NCBI RefSeq assembly: GCF_003003005.1
Contig: NZ_PVTR01000022.1
Coordinates: 1-33,248, forward strand
Direction of reading: 5' to 3'
DNA length: 33,248 bases
Source of the DNA: Mongoliibacter ruber
GTDB lineage: Bacteria; Bacteroidota; Bacteroidia; Cytophagales; Cyclobacteriaceae
The first letter of the stretch is position 1; each line of letters starts with the position of its first letter. The translations under genes and the position numbers were made by a program. The notes beneath the pieces were generated by a model that was not told where the DNA came from, ran no database searches, and saw nothing but the letters and a program-made list of their open reading frames with translations. Of the stretch, positions 24,754 through 33,248 are shown piece after piece.

Positions 24754-27700
24754 ATGAAAAGAACTCTACTAATTTTCCTATTCTTTACCTCTTTTTTCGC
24801 TTCACTCCTTCCCCAGAAGGCATCTGCTCAGATTAATACAATCACATTTGATGAGTTAGCAAACAATCTGGCATTGGGTAAATCTTACACCAACACTGGC
24901 TTTACTTTTTCAGTAAACTTACCATCAGGAAGTTCCGCTCAAATTATCAGTATTCAAAATTCTGGTTTTGAGGGATCCATGGCCCTAACAGATAATAATT
25001 TCGCGTTTGGAGGCATTACACGTTGGACTATCCGAAGAGCTGATAGTGAAGCATTCCAATTTAGAAGTATCTTTTTGCAAGATGGAGGTTTTGGAAGCAG
25101 TACCTCAGGAACGATTCAAGGCTTTAAAAACGGAAGTTCCACTGGTCCTGCTAAAGCTATCCAATTCAATTCAGCTACTGCAGGACTAAAAGATTATGCA
25201 GGCGATCCTGATTTTTTTGATGTGGATGAAGTTCGGATTCAAGCAGCAGACATCAATTTTAACCTGGATCACTTTACCTTCGGACCACCTTTCTCTCCTG
25301 TAGATACAGATCCTGCGGAAGTTACGTCCATCTCTTTGACAGGAGCACCCGCTTCCAATGCTACATCAGTGGTATTTTCTGTCAATTTCAACAAAACCGC
25401 TTTGAATGTCAGTCCTGATGATTTCCAATTGACCACATCAGGTACGGTGGTCGGTACGGTATCCTCAGTTTCAGGATCTGGTTCCACATATTCGGTCACA
25501 GTTAATGACATCTCCGGGGACGGAAGTCTTCGACTTGACCTAAGATCAGGAACCAATATCAGCAATGCAAATGGAAATACTGGCACACCTGCCTTTACAT
25601 CAGGACAGTTTCATTTTGTGAGTCCATGCTTTATTGAAACTTTTGAAGATGAGACTATTGGATCAAAAATATTCACAGGAAATGGTTTGAGTTTTTCATT
25701 ACTGGGAAACTGGGAAGTATCTCAGGAAACACCTTTTGCAGGTATCGGTGGATCGCAGAAACACCTGACAAACACAGGTGCAGGCCCCTATATCATCACT
25801 TCCGATGAGTTGATCACCATGAAACAGTTGGCGCTCTACCTGTCTTCAAACCCTTCCGGAACAAACCCTACCAACGATGGAACAGTCACGGTCAAAGGAT
25901 TTAATGATGGAGTAGAAAGATTCTCCTTAACCAAATCAACCGGATTCCCTACTGATCTTTCCAATAACGGTGGTTATTTCTTTATTGATTTTGCAACAGA
26001 ACAAGGCCAAGACAATACAATCCAAAGAATTGACAGACTTGAGATTTCTTTAGGAGGTAGTTTTGTGTATTTGAACCTAGATAATTTTGAGTGGTGTGAA
26101 GTAGGGCCTAACAATCCTCCAACAGTGGCCAACCCCATCCCCAACCAGAATGCTGTTCAAGATGCGGACTTCAGCTTTCAGTTTGCAATCAATACTTTCT
26201 TGGATATTGATGCAGGTGATGTCTTAACCTATTCTGCACAATTGGTTGGGGGTGACCCCTTACCAACTTGGTTGAATTTTGATCCCATTACCCGAACTTT
26301 CAGCGGCACGCCAGGAAACGCAGACGTGGGTCAAATTGATATAGAAGTAACTGCTGACGATGGTAATGGTGGATCAGTATCTGATACTTTTACCCTAATC
26401 GTGGAGGCTGTAATCTCCATTAACCCTTCTGATAACAACATCCTTTATGTTGACAAAAATGGTTCTGGCACAGGTGAAGGCAATTCTTGGGCAAACGCCA
26501 TCCCAGAACTTGCTGAGGCACTGCGATGGGCAAAAGAAAATGAAAACAATGACTTATGGTCTGCCAGTGCCCCTCTTCAGATTTGGGTAGCGGGTGGTAC
26601 ATACAAACCTATGTTCAGCCCACAGGATGGGTTTTTATCCACTGATGGAGGCAGGGACAATGCCTTCTTGATGGTCAAAGATGTGCAGGTATTTGGAGGC
26701 TTTGCAGGCACAGAATCCAGTCTGCAAGAGCGGGAATATACCTTGTCCGAAAACACCAGTATTCTTAGCGGGGACTTGCTGGAAAATGACGGACCCAACT
26801 TCACAAACAATGATGAAAATACCTATCACGTAGTCATCTTACCTGATAATGTAGGAGTAGCAAGTCTGGATGGATTTACCATTACGGGCGGCAATGCCAA
26901 TGGAATCGGTGATATTTTCATCAATGGCAGAAATATACCCAGGCCGGTTGGAGGAGGCATATTCAATATAAATTCACCAATGGAAATACGGAATGTGTCT
27001 GTTGTTGGAAATTTTGCGATCGCTAATGGAGGTGGTATTTACGAAATATTCTCAGAGACCTCTTATACCAATGTGCTTATTTCCAAGAACAAAAGCCAAA
27101 ATCGAGCAGGTGGAATATTTTCAGGCTTCTGTATTTCGGAATATACAAATGTCACCGTTGCCGATAATGAAGCAGGTCAACTGGGTGGTGGAATATACAA
27201 TGAAGGTTCAGCACTGAACATCCAAAACATGGTATTGTTGGGCAATACGGCCGGAACCAGTGGAGACGGATTGCTGAATGATAACCTTGAAACTCCTGAA
27301 AGTACTGTAATCTCTTTTAGTTTGATCCAAGGTTTGAACAGCGAAAGCAATGGCAACATCAGTGCGGTTGGATTAAGCACAGATGATGTGTTTGAAGATT
27401 TTGAGAATGGAAATTACAGACTCAAAGCCGGTTCCCCTGCCATCAACACCGGAAATCCTGATACAGATATATCCCTTTTCCCAGTTGGTCCGGATGGACC
27501 AATAGATCTGGGTGGCAATCCCAGGGTAAGTGGAAGAAGGATCGATATGGGAGTATTTGAATTTATTACTCAAATTTCCCCGGATGAAAATAATATTCTG
27601 TATGTACAAAAAGGTGGAAGAGGAACTGCTGAAGGAAGTTCATGGGATAATGCCATTCCGGAATTGGCGGATGCATTGAATTGGGCTCGGGAAAATAGAG

Positions 27701-30700
27701 AAAATGACTTGTGGTCTTCCGTTGAACCCCTGCAGATTTGGGTAGCAGGAGGAACTTACAAACCACTTTTCAATGCAGCTGATGGATTATTTGATTCAGA
27801 AGGGGACCGTAACAATTCCTTTGTGATGGTGAGAGATGTTCAGCTCTTTGGTGGTTTTGCAGGTACAGAAGATACTCTTGAAGATCGGGACCTTGGCTTA
27901 AAAGAGAATACCAGTACGTTAAGTGGAGACTTATTGGGTAATGATGGGACTGGTTTCGAAAACTATGAGGATAATTCCTATCATGTTCTGATTTCAGCAG
28001 GTGATATAGGTGTAGGCAGTTTAGATGGCTTTACAGTTACCGGAGGTAATTCTAATGGAGAAAACAACAAATTGGTCAATGGAAGGAATATTGTAAGAAC
28101 ACGTGGTGCCGGTATGATCATGGTTTTTTCTTCCCCAGAGGTTAGAAATGTTGTCTTTACTAAAAATACTGCTTCCGCTGATGGAGGTGGAATATACGGA
28201 ATCAGTTCCTCGGCAAATTTCTCCAATGTGCTCGTGGCAGATAATAGGGCAAGTAATGGAGCCGGAATTTACAATAATATGGGAACTGGAGTTTTCACCA
28301 ATGTAACCATTGCCAAAAACATAGCCAATCAAAAGGGGGGCGGAATTTATAACAATTCCGATTCCAATACTACGCTTAGAAATGTGGCTTTATTCGGAAA
28401 TGAGGCAAATGACAGTCCTGGGATCTTTATTGAAACAGGTTCAACCCTGACTTTTTCACACAGTCTGATTCAGGAGGCGGCTATTGAAACAGATGGCAAT
28501 ATCAGTTCCATAGGATTAACGACGGATGATTTATTTCAGGATTTTGAGAATGCTGACTTTACCTTGAAAATCGGGTCGCCCCTTATAGATGCTGGGGATC
28601 CCGGTACAGACCTGACACTTTTCCCCGTAGGTTCAGATGGAGCAGTAGATTTGGATGGAAATTCAAGAGTACTCAACGGTGTAATTGATATTGGTGCTTA
28701 CGAATATCTTTTCCCAATCAACCCTGATGAAAACAACATCCTTTATGTCAAAAAAGATGGTTCTGGCACAGGTGAAGGCAATTCTTGGGCAAATGCTATC
28801 CCAGAACTTGCTGAGGCACTGCGATGGGCAAAAGAAAATGAAAACAATGACTTATGGTCTGCCGATGAACCACTTCAGATTTGGGTAGCGGGTGGCACAT
28901 ACAAACCTATGTTCAGCCCACAGGATGGGTTTTTATCCACTGATGGAGGCAGGGACAATGCCTTCTTGATGGTCAAAGATGTGCAGGTATTTGGAGGCTT
29001 TGCAGGCACAGAATCCAGTCTGCAAGAGCGGGAATATACCTTGTCCGAAAACACCAGTATTCTTAGCGGGGACTTGCTGGAAAATGACGGACCCAACTTC
29101 GCAAACAATGATGAAAATACCTATCACGTAGTCATCTTACCTGATAATGTAGGTGTAGCAAGTCTGGATGGATTTACCATTACGGGCGGCAATGCCAATG
29201 GAATCGGTGATATTTTCATCAATGGCAGAAATATTCCCAGACCGGTTGGAGGAGGTATATTCAATATAAATTCACCAATGGAAATACGGAATGTGTCTGT
29301 TGTTGAAAATTTTGCGATCGCTAATGGAGGTGGTATTTACGAAATATTCTCAGAGACCTCTTATACCAATGTGCTTATTTCCAAGAACAAAAGCCAAAAT
29401 CGAGCAGGTGGAATATTTTCAGGCTTCTGTATTTCGGAATATACAAATGTCACCGTTGCCGATAATGAAGCAGGTCAACTGGGTGGTGGAATATACAATG
29501 AAGGTTCAGCACTGAAAATCCAAAACATGGTATTGTTGGGCAATACGGCTGGAACTAGTGGAGACGGATTACTGAATGATAACCTTGAAACCCCTGAAAG
29601 TACTGTAATCTCTTTTAGTTTGATCCAAGGTTTGAACAACGAAAGCAATGGCAACATCAGTGCGGTTGGATTAAACACAGATGATGTGTTTGAAGATTTT
29701 GAGAATGGAAATTACAGACTCAAAGCTGGTTCCCCTGCCATCAACACCGGAAATCCTGATACAGATATATCCCTCTTCCCAGTAGGTCCGGATGGACCAA
29801 TCGATCTGGGTGGTAACTCCAGGATCATTAATGAAAGAATTGATATGGGGGCTTTTGAGCGCCAGCAATTACCTCAAACCATTACTTTCAATTCTCCCCC
29901 TATCCTTACATACGGAGATATGAATGCAGAATTTGATATCTCAACCACTTCAGGTTTACCTGTCACTTATACTTTAAATGACAATGACTTTGTTTCTGTC
30001 ACATCGAATGGATCAGGATTGAATGCGCTTCAAGCCACAGAAGGCCTGATTGAAATCACCGTTTCAGTTGCTGGAAATGAAACTTATGAAGCAACAAATG
30101 TCACTGTATCCATTCCTGTTGGCAGACTCCAGTTGGAAATCGCGGCTCCTATAATTTCTCCAAAGGAATTTGACGGAACAACTGATGTCATTTTAGAACT
30201 TGGTCAAATTTTGAACCTAGTAGAAGGAGATGTTTTACAGTTAGACTTCACAGCGTTTTTTGACAATCCAAATGCAGGGTCAGGAAAAACGATAACTGTT
30301 CAATATATAATTTCTGGAACAGATGCAGCTAACTATCTTGCTCCAAACACATTTATCAGCAATGAAGGTGTTATCACACCTGCCACAATCACAGGAATTT
30401 CTTTCGAGAATGTCAGCACTGTATTTGACGGAACCGAAAAAACCCTTGAAATCACAGGCACGCTCCCTGATGGAGCTTCTGTGTCCTATCAGAACAATAC
30501 AAGAACAAATGCAGGATCCCAGGATGCAACAGCAACCATCAGTGGATCAAACTTCAACACTTTGGAATTGTCGGCCGTGCTGGAAATCACACCAGCCACC
30601 ATTATAGGAATCAGTTTCGAGAACAGAAGCTTTATATTTGACGGAACCGAAAAAACCCTTGAAATCACAGGCACGCTCCCTGATGGAGCTTCTGTGTCCT

Positions 30701-33248
30701 ATCAGAACAATACAAGAACCAATGCAGGATCCCAGGATGCAACAGCAACCATCAGTGGATCAAACTTCAACACTTTGGAATTGTCGGCCGTGCTGGAAAT
30801 CACACCAGCCACCATTATAGGAATCAGTTTCGAGAACAGAAGCTTTGAATTTGACGGAACCGAAAAAACCCTTGAAATCACTGGAACCCTCCCTGATGGG
30901 GCAACAGTGGACTATGAAAACAACGGAAGGATAGTTGTCGGAAACCAGCAGGTAACCGCAAGGATTACCGGTTCAAACTTTAATGATCTGGTATTAACTG
31001 CTGAGTTGACCATCACCCCTGCCACAATCACAGGAATCACTTTTGAAGATGACAGTTTTGTGTTCGACGGAACCGAAAAAACTCTTGAGATAGCTGGTAC
31101 CCTCCCTGATGGGGCAACGGTGGACTATGAAAACAATGGAAGAACGAATGTCGGAAACCAACAGGTAACTGCCAGGATTACCGGTTCAAACTTTAATGAT
31201 CTGGTGTTGACAGCAGATTTGACCATCACCCCTGCCACAATCACAGGAATCACTTTTGAAGATGATAGTTTTGTGTTCGACGGAACCGAAAAAACCCTTG
31301 AAATAGCTGGTACCCTCCCTGATGGTGCTTCTGTGGACTATGAAAACAACGGAAGGACGAATGTCGGAAACCAACAGGTGACTGCCAGGATTACAGGTTC
31401 AAACTTTAATGATCTGGTATTGACTGCTGAGTTGACCATCACCCCTGCCACAATCACAGGAATCACCTTTGAAGATGACAGTTTTGTGTTCGACGGAACC
31501 GAAAAAACCCTTGCAATAGCTGGTACCCTCCCTGATGGGGCAACAGTGGACTATGAGAACAATGGAAGGACGGATGTCGGAAACCAACAGGTGACTGCCA
31601 GGATTACCAGTTCAAACTTTAATGATCTGGTGTTGACTGCTGAGTTGATCATCACCCCTGCCGCAATCACAGAAATCACCTTTGAAGATGACAGTTTTGT
31701 GTTCGACGGAACCGAAAAAATCCTTGAGATAGCTGGTACCCTCCCTGATGGTGCTTCTGTGGACTATGAAAACAACGGAAGGACGAATGTCGGAAACCAG
31801 CAGGTAACTGCCAGGATTACTGGTTCAAACTTTAATGATCTGGTGTTAACTGCTGAGTTGACTATCACCCCTGCCACAATCACAGGAATCACCTTTGAAG
31901 ATGACAGTTTTGTGTTCGACGGAACCGAAAAAACCCTTGAAATCACAGGCACGCTCCCTGATGGTGTTTCTGTGGACTATGAAAACAATGGAAGGACAGA
32001 TGTCGGAAACCAGCAGGTAACCGCAAGGATTACCGGTTCAAACTTTAATGATCTGGTGTTGACAGCAGAGTTGGAAATCACGCCTGCCACCATCACGGGA
32101 ATTACTTTCGAGGATGCCAGTTTTGTATTTGACGGAACCGAAAAAACCCTTGAGATAGCTGGTACCCTCCCTGATGGGGCAACGGTGGACTATGAAAACA
32201 ATGGAAGAACGAATGTCGGAAACCAGCAGGTAACCGCAAGGATTACAGGTTCAAACTTTAATGATCTGGTGTTGACTGCTGAGTTGACCATCACCCCTAC
32301 CACAATCACAGGAATCACTTTTGAAGATGACAGTTTTGTGTTCGACGGAAGCGAAAAAACTCTTGAAATAGCTGGTACCCTCCCTGATGGGGCAACAGTG
32401 GACTATGAAAACAATGGAAGGACGAATGTCGGAAACCAACAGGTGACTGCCAGGATTACCGGTTCAAACTTTAATGATCTGGTGTTGACTGCTGAGTTGA
32501 CCATCACTCCTGCCACCATCACTGGAATCACTTTCGAAGACGGATCCTTTGTATTTGATGAAACGGAGAAAACCATTGAAATCACAGGTACGCTTCCTGA
32601 TGGAACTTCGGTAGCCTATGAAGACAACACCCGAACAAATGTAGGATCTCAGCAAGCAACAGCTACCATTTCCGGAGCCAATTATAATACGTTGGTATTG
32701 ACAGCAGATTTGACCATTACCCCTGCCACAATCACTGGAATCACTTTCGAAGACGGTAGCTTTGTATTTGATGAATCTGAAATAACCATTGAAATCTCGG
32801 GGACGCTTCCGAATGGAACTTCGGTCACCTATGCCGACAATACCCGAACAAATGTAGGATCTCAGCAAGCGACAGCTACCATTACAGGAGCCAATTATAA
32901 CACATTGGTATTGACTGCTGAGTTGACCGTTACCCCTGCCACAATCACAGGAATTACTTTCGAAGATGGATCCTTTGTATTTGATGAATCTGAAAAAACC
33001 ATTGAAATTTCAGGTACGCTTCCGGTTGGAACTTCGGTCACCTATGCCGACAATACCCGAACAAATGTAGGATCTCAGCAAGCGACAGCTACCATTACAG
33101 GAGCCAATTATAACACATTGGTATTGACTGCTGAGTTGACCATCAGCCCTGCCACCATCACTGGAATCACTTTCCAAGATGGAAGCTTTGTATTTGATAA
33201 CACTCAAAAGTCCCTTGCCATAAGTGGTAATCTGCCTGACGGAACTTC
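24754..33248 (+). CDS. Giant repeat-rich surface adhesin (3' end outside window)
   Basis: The frame is open from the ATG at 24754 to the right edge (2831 complete codons). A signal peptide ends near residue 26 (QKASAQ). Residues ~30-185 are an unassigned beta-rich domain, ~190-290 an Ig-like domain (AEVTSISLTGAPASNATSV), ~295-450 a lectin-like segment, and ~453-550 a dystroglycan/cadherin-like domain (PTWLNFDPITRTFSGTPG, DDGNGGSVSDTF). Three parallel beta-helix (choice-of-anchor/PbH1) units follow (about 560-1701), each opening NILYV.K.G.GTGEGNSWANA and with GGTYKP and VFGGFAGTE. After two MBG/YDG-like domains (about 1709-1874; YGDMNAEF, FDGTTDVILELG) come at least 14 tandem 71-residue repeats (FVFDGTEKTLEI.GTLPDG). 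It resembles T9SS-exported adhesins; the sorting domain would lie beyond the window. Confidence 0.93.
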   Translation, partial: MKRTLLIFLFFTSFFASLLPQKASAQINTITFDELANNLALGKSYTNTGFTFSVNLPSGSSAQIISIQNSGFEGSMALTDNNFAFGGITRWTIRRADSEAFQFRSIFLQDGGFGSSTSGTIQGFKNGSSTGPAKAIQFNSATAGLKDYAGDPDFFDVDEVRIQAADINFNLDHFTFGPPFSPVDTDPAEVTSISLTGAPASNATSVVFSVNFNKTALNVSPDDFQLTTSGTVVGTVSSVSGSGSTYSVTVNDISGDGSLRLDLRSGTNISNANGNTGTPAFTSGQFHFVSPCFIETFEDETIGSKIFTGNGLSFSLLGNWEVSQETPFAGIGGSQKHLTNTGAGPYIITSDELITMKQLALYLSSNPSGTNPTNDGTVTVKGFNDGVERFSLTKSTGFPTDLSNNGGYFFIDFATEQGQDNTIQRIDRLEISLGGSFVYLNLDNFEWCEVGPNNPPTVANPIPNQNAVQDADFSFQFAINTFLDIDAGDVLTYSAQLVGGDPLPTWLNFDPITRTFSGTPGNADVGQIDIEVTADDGNGGSVSDTFTLIVEAVISINPSDNNILYVDKNGSGTGEGNSWANAIPELAEALRWAKENENNDLWSASAPLQIWVAGGTYKPMFSPQDGFLSTDGGRDNAFLMVKDVQVFGGFAGTESSLQEREYTLSENTSILSGDLLENDGPNFTNNDENTYHVVILPDNVGVASLDGFTITGGNANGIGDIFINGRNIPRPVGGGIFNINSPMEIRNVSVVGNFAIANGGGIYEIFSETSYTNVLISKNKSQNRAGGIFSGFCISEYTNVTVADNEAGQLGGGIYNEGSALNIQNMVLLGNTAGTSGDGLLNDNLETPESTVISFSLIQGLNSESNGNISAVGLSTDDVFEDFENGNYRLKAGSPAINTGNPDTDISLFPVGPDGPIDLGGNPRVSGRRIDMGVFEFITQISPDENNILYVQKGGRGTAEGSSWDNAIPELADALNWARENRENDLWSSVEPLQIWVAGGTYKPLFNAADGLFDSEGDRNNSFVMVRDVQLFGGFAGTEDTLEDRDLGLKENTSTLSGDLLGNDGTGFENYEDNSYHVLISAGDIGVGSLDGFTVTGGNSNGENNKLVNGRNIVRTRGAGMIMVFSSPEVRNVVFTKNTASADGGGIYGISSSANFSNVLVADNRASNGAGIYNNMGTGVFTNVTIAKNIANQKGGGIYNNSDSNTTLRNVALFGNEANDSPGIFIETGSTLTFSHSLIQEAAIETDGNISSIGLTTDDLFQDFENADFTLKIGSPLIDAGDPGTDLTLFPVGSDGAVDLDGNSRVLNGVIDIGAYEYLFPINPDENNILYVKKDGSGTGEGNSWANAIPELAEALRWAKENENNDLWSADEPLQIWVAGGTYKPMFSPQDGFLSTDGGRDNAFLMVKDVQVFGGFAGTESSLQEREYTLSENTSILSGDLLENDGPNFANNDENTYHVVILPDNVGVASLDGFTITGGNANGIGDIFINGRNIPRPVGGGIFNINSPMEIRNVSVVENFAIANGGGIYEIFSETSYTNVLISKNKSQNRAGGIFSGFCISEYTNVTVADNEAGQLGGGIYNEGSALKIQNMVLLGNTAGTSGDGLLNDNLETPESTVISFSLIQGLNNESNGNISAVGLNTDDVFEDFENGNYRLKAGSPAINTGNPDTDISLFPVGPDGPIDLGGNSRIINERIDMGAFERQQLPQTITFNSPPILTYGDMNAEFDISTTSGLPVTYTLNDNDFVSVTSNGSGLNALQATEGLIEITVSVAGNETYEATNVTVSIPVGRLQLEIAAPIISPKEFDGTTDVILELGQILNLVEGDVLQLDFTAFFDNPNAGSGKTITVQYIISGTDAANYLAPNTFISNEGVITPATITGISFENVSTVFDGTEKTLEITGTLPDGASVSYQNNTRTNAGSQDATATISGSNFNTLELSAVLEITPATIIGISFENRSFIFDGTEKTLEITGTLPDGASVSYQNNTRTNAGSQDATATISGSNFNTLELSAVLEITPATIIGISFENRSFEFDGTEKTLEITGTLPDGATVDYENNGRIVVGNQQVTARITGSNFNDLVLTAELTITPATITGITFEDDSFVFDGTEKTLEIAGTLPDGATVDYENNGRTNVGNQQVTARITGSNFNDLVLTADLTITPATITGITFEDDSFVFDGTEKTLEIAGTLPDGASVDYENNGRTNVGNQQVTARITGSNFNDLVLTAELTITPATITGITFEDDSFVFDGTEKTLAIAGTLPDGATVDYENNGRTDVGNQQVTARITSSNFNDLVLTAELIITPAAITEITFEDDSFVFDGTEKILEIAGTLPDGASVDYENNGRTNVGNQQVTARITGSNFNDLVLTAELTITPATITGITFEDDSFVFDGTEKTLEITGTLPDGVSVDYENNGRTDVGNQQVTARITGSNFNDLVLTAELEITPATITGITFEDASFVFDGTEKTLEIAGTLPDGATVDYENNGRTNVGNQQVTARITGSNFNDLVLTAELTITPTTITGITFEDDSFVFDGSEKTLEIAGTLPDGATVDYENNGRTNVGNQQVTARITGSNFNDLVLTAELTITPATITGITFEDGSFVFDETEKTIEITGTLPDGTSVAYEDNTRTNVGSQQATATISGANYNTLVLTADLTITPATITGITFEDGSFVFDESEITIEISGTLPNGTSVTYADNTRTNVGSQQATATITGANYNTLVLTAELTVTPATITGITFEDGSFVFDESEKTIEISGTLPVGTSVTYADNTRTNVGSQQATATITGANYNTLVLTAELTISPATITGITFQDGSFVFDNTQKSLAISGNLPDGT
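26431..29856 (+). repeat. Three tandem beta-helix units; units 1 and 3 nearly identical
   Basis: Equivalent points of the units are at 26431, 27586 and 28729, so the unit lengths are 1155 and 1143 bp. Units 1 and 3 (offset exactly 2298 bp) differ by only about two dozen scattered bases over roughly 1.1 kb, mostly in the first 150 and last 60 bases, by eye. Unit 2 is clearly diverged at protein level while keeping the same motifs. Confidence 0.9.
30376..33248 (+). repeat. Array of fourteen 213-bp in-frame repeats (last one cut by the edge)
   Basis: The motif TTTGAC/TTCGAC of FDGTEKT recurs at 30424, 30637, 30850, 31063, 31276, 31489, 31702, 31915, 32128, 32341, 32554, 32767, 32980 and 33193, always 213 bp (71 codons) apart. 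Units start TPATITGI at 30376 and every 213 bp after. No insertion or deletion occurs in the array. Three sequence subfamilies are ordered along it: units 1-2 (SYQNNTRTNAGSQDA), about 3-10 (DYENNGRTNVGNQQV), and 11-13 (YADNTRTNVGSQQA). Confidence 0.95.

Noticed and set aside
26577-29127. Identical minus-strand frames at 26577-26829 and 28875-29127
   Set aside because: They are antisense shadows whose identity only reflects the near-identical beta-helix units 1 and 3 on the plus strand.
31186-33207. Series of minus-strand frames with recurring Cys/Asp-Gly-Arg-rich peptides
   Set aside because: Periodic antisense reading of the 71-residue repeats; the plus-strand frame is continuous and carries the domain signal.
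30376-33248. Regularly spaced repeats considered as a CRISPR-like or satellite array
   Set aside because: The period is 213 bp with no spacer, the unit is an in-frame protein module, and no cas gene is present.

Overview
The window comes from a Bacteroidota genome, most likely Cytophagales close to the Algoriphagus/Cyclobacteriaceae group. I infer this from the low GC content, a type IX secretion (T9SS) sorting domain, Ig-like domains of the CHU_C type, LytTR response regulators paired with TPR and PAS/GAF histidine kinases, a CrtA-type carotenoid oxygenase, and promoter-like TAnnTTTG elements. No tRNA, rRNA, CRISPR array, transposase or plasmid gene was seen.

Left part (1-8098, all minus strand): an enormous secreted surface protein runs off the left edge (1-3774). 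Upstream of it are a membrane PAS protein that ends after its histidine-containing dimerisation helices and has no ATPase domain (4043-5719), and a T9SS-sorted surface protein (5735-8098). The last two are 15 nt apart and almost certainly one transcript. The two surface proteins share the same N-terminal module, so they are paralogues flanking the kinase-like protein.

Signalling block (8383-14785): a PAS-GAF-PAS histidine kinase with a non-ATG start (8383-10683) is divergent from a LytTR regulator (10877-11617). A TPR/HisKA_2 histidine kinase (12566-14785) is followed by a second LytTR regulator (11706-12440). The two sensor/regulator pairs converge at about 11.65 kb.

Housekeeping and accessory genes (14992-23621): a small periplasmic TonB_C protein, a FAS1 lipoprotein and a CE1-type esterase lie on the minus strand. 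On the plus strand follow an anchored VOC protein, an unrecognised three-helix membrane protein, a CrtA-like oxygenase, a decayed class C beta-lactamase-like hydrolase, a CIA30 protein, a membrane-tethered LuxR-type regulator and a PAF-acetylhydrolase-like membrane hydrolase. Several non-coding gaps carry clear inverted repeats, notably the 3' side of the FAS1 gene and the leaders of the TonB_C, CrtA-like and PAF-AH-like genes.

Right part (23622-33248, plus strand): after an AT-rich, hairpin-bearing gap come a phage tail-collar (Mdp-like) protein and a giant adhesin open to the right edge (more than 2,830 codons). The adhesin has a signal peptide, Ig and cadherin-like domains, three ~380-residue parallel beta-helix units (units 1 and 3 nearly identical, unit 2 diverged), and then at least 14 copies of an exactly 213-bp (71-residue) MBG/YDG-like repeat with no indel. 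This repeat-rich surface protein and the ATPase-less kinase/surface-protein operon are the most unusual items. I do not see a defence system or other self-contained new system.
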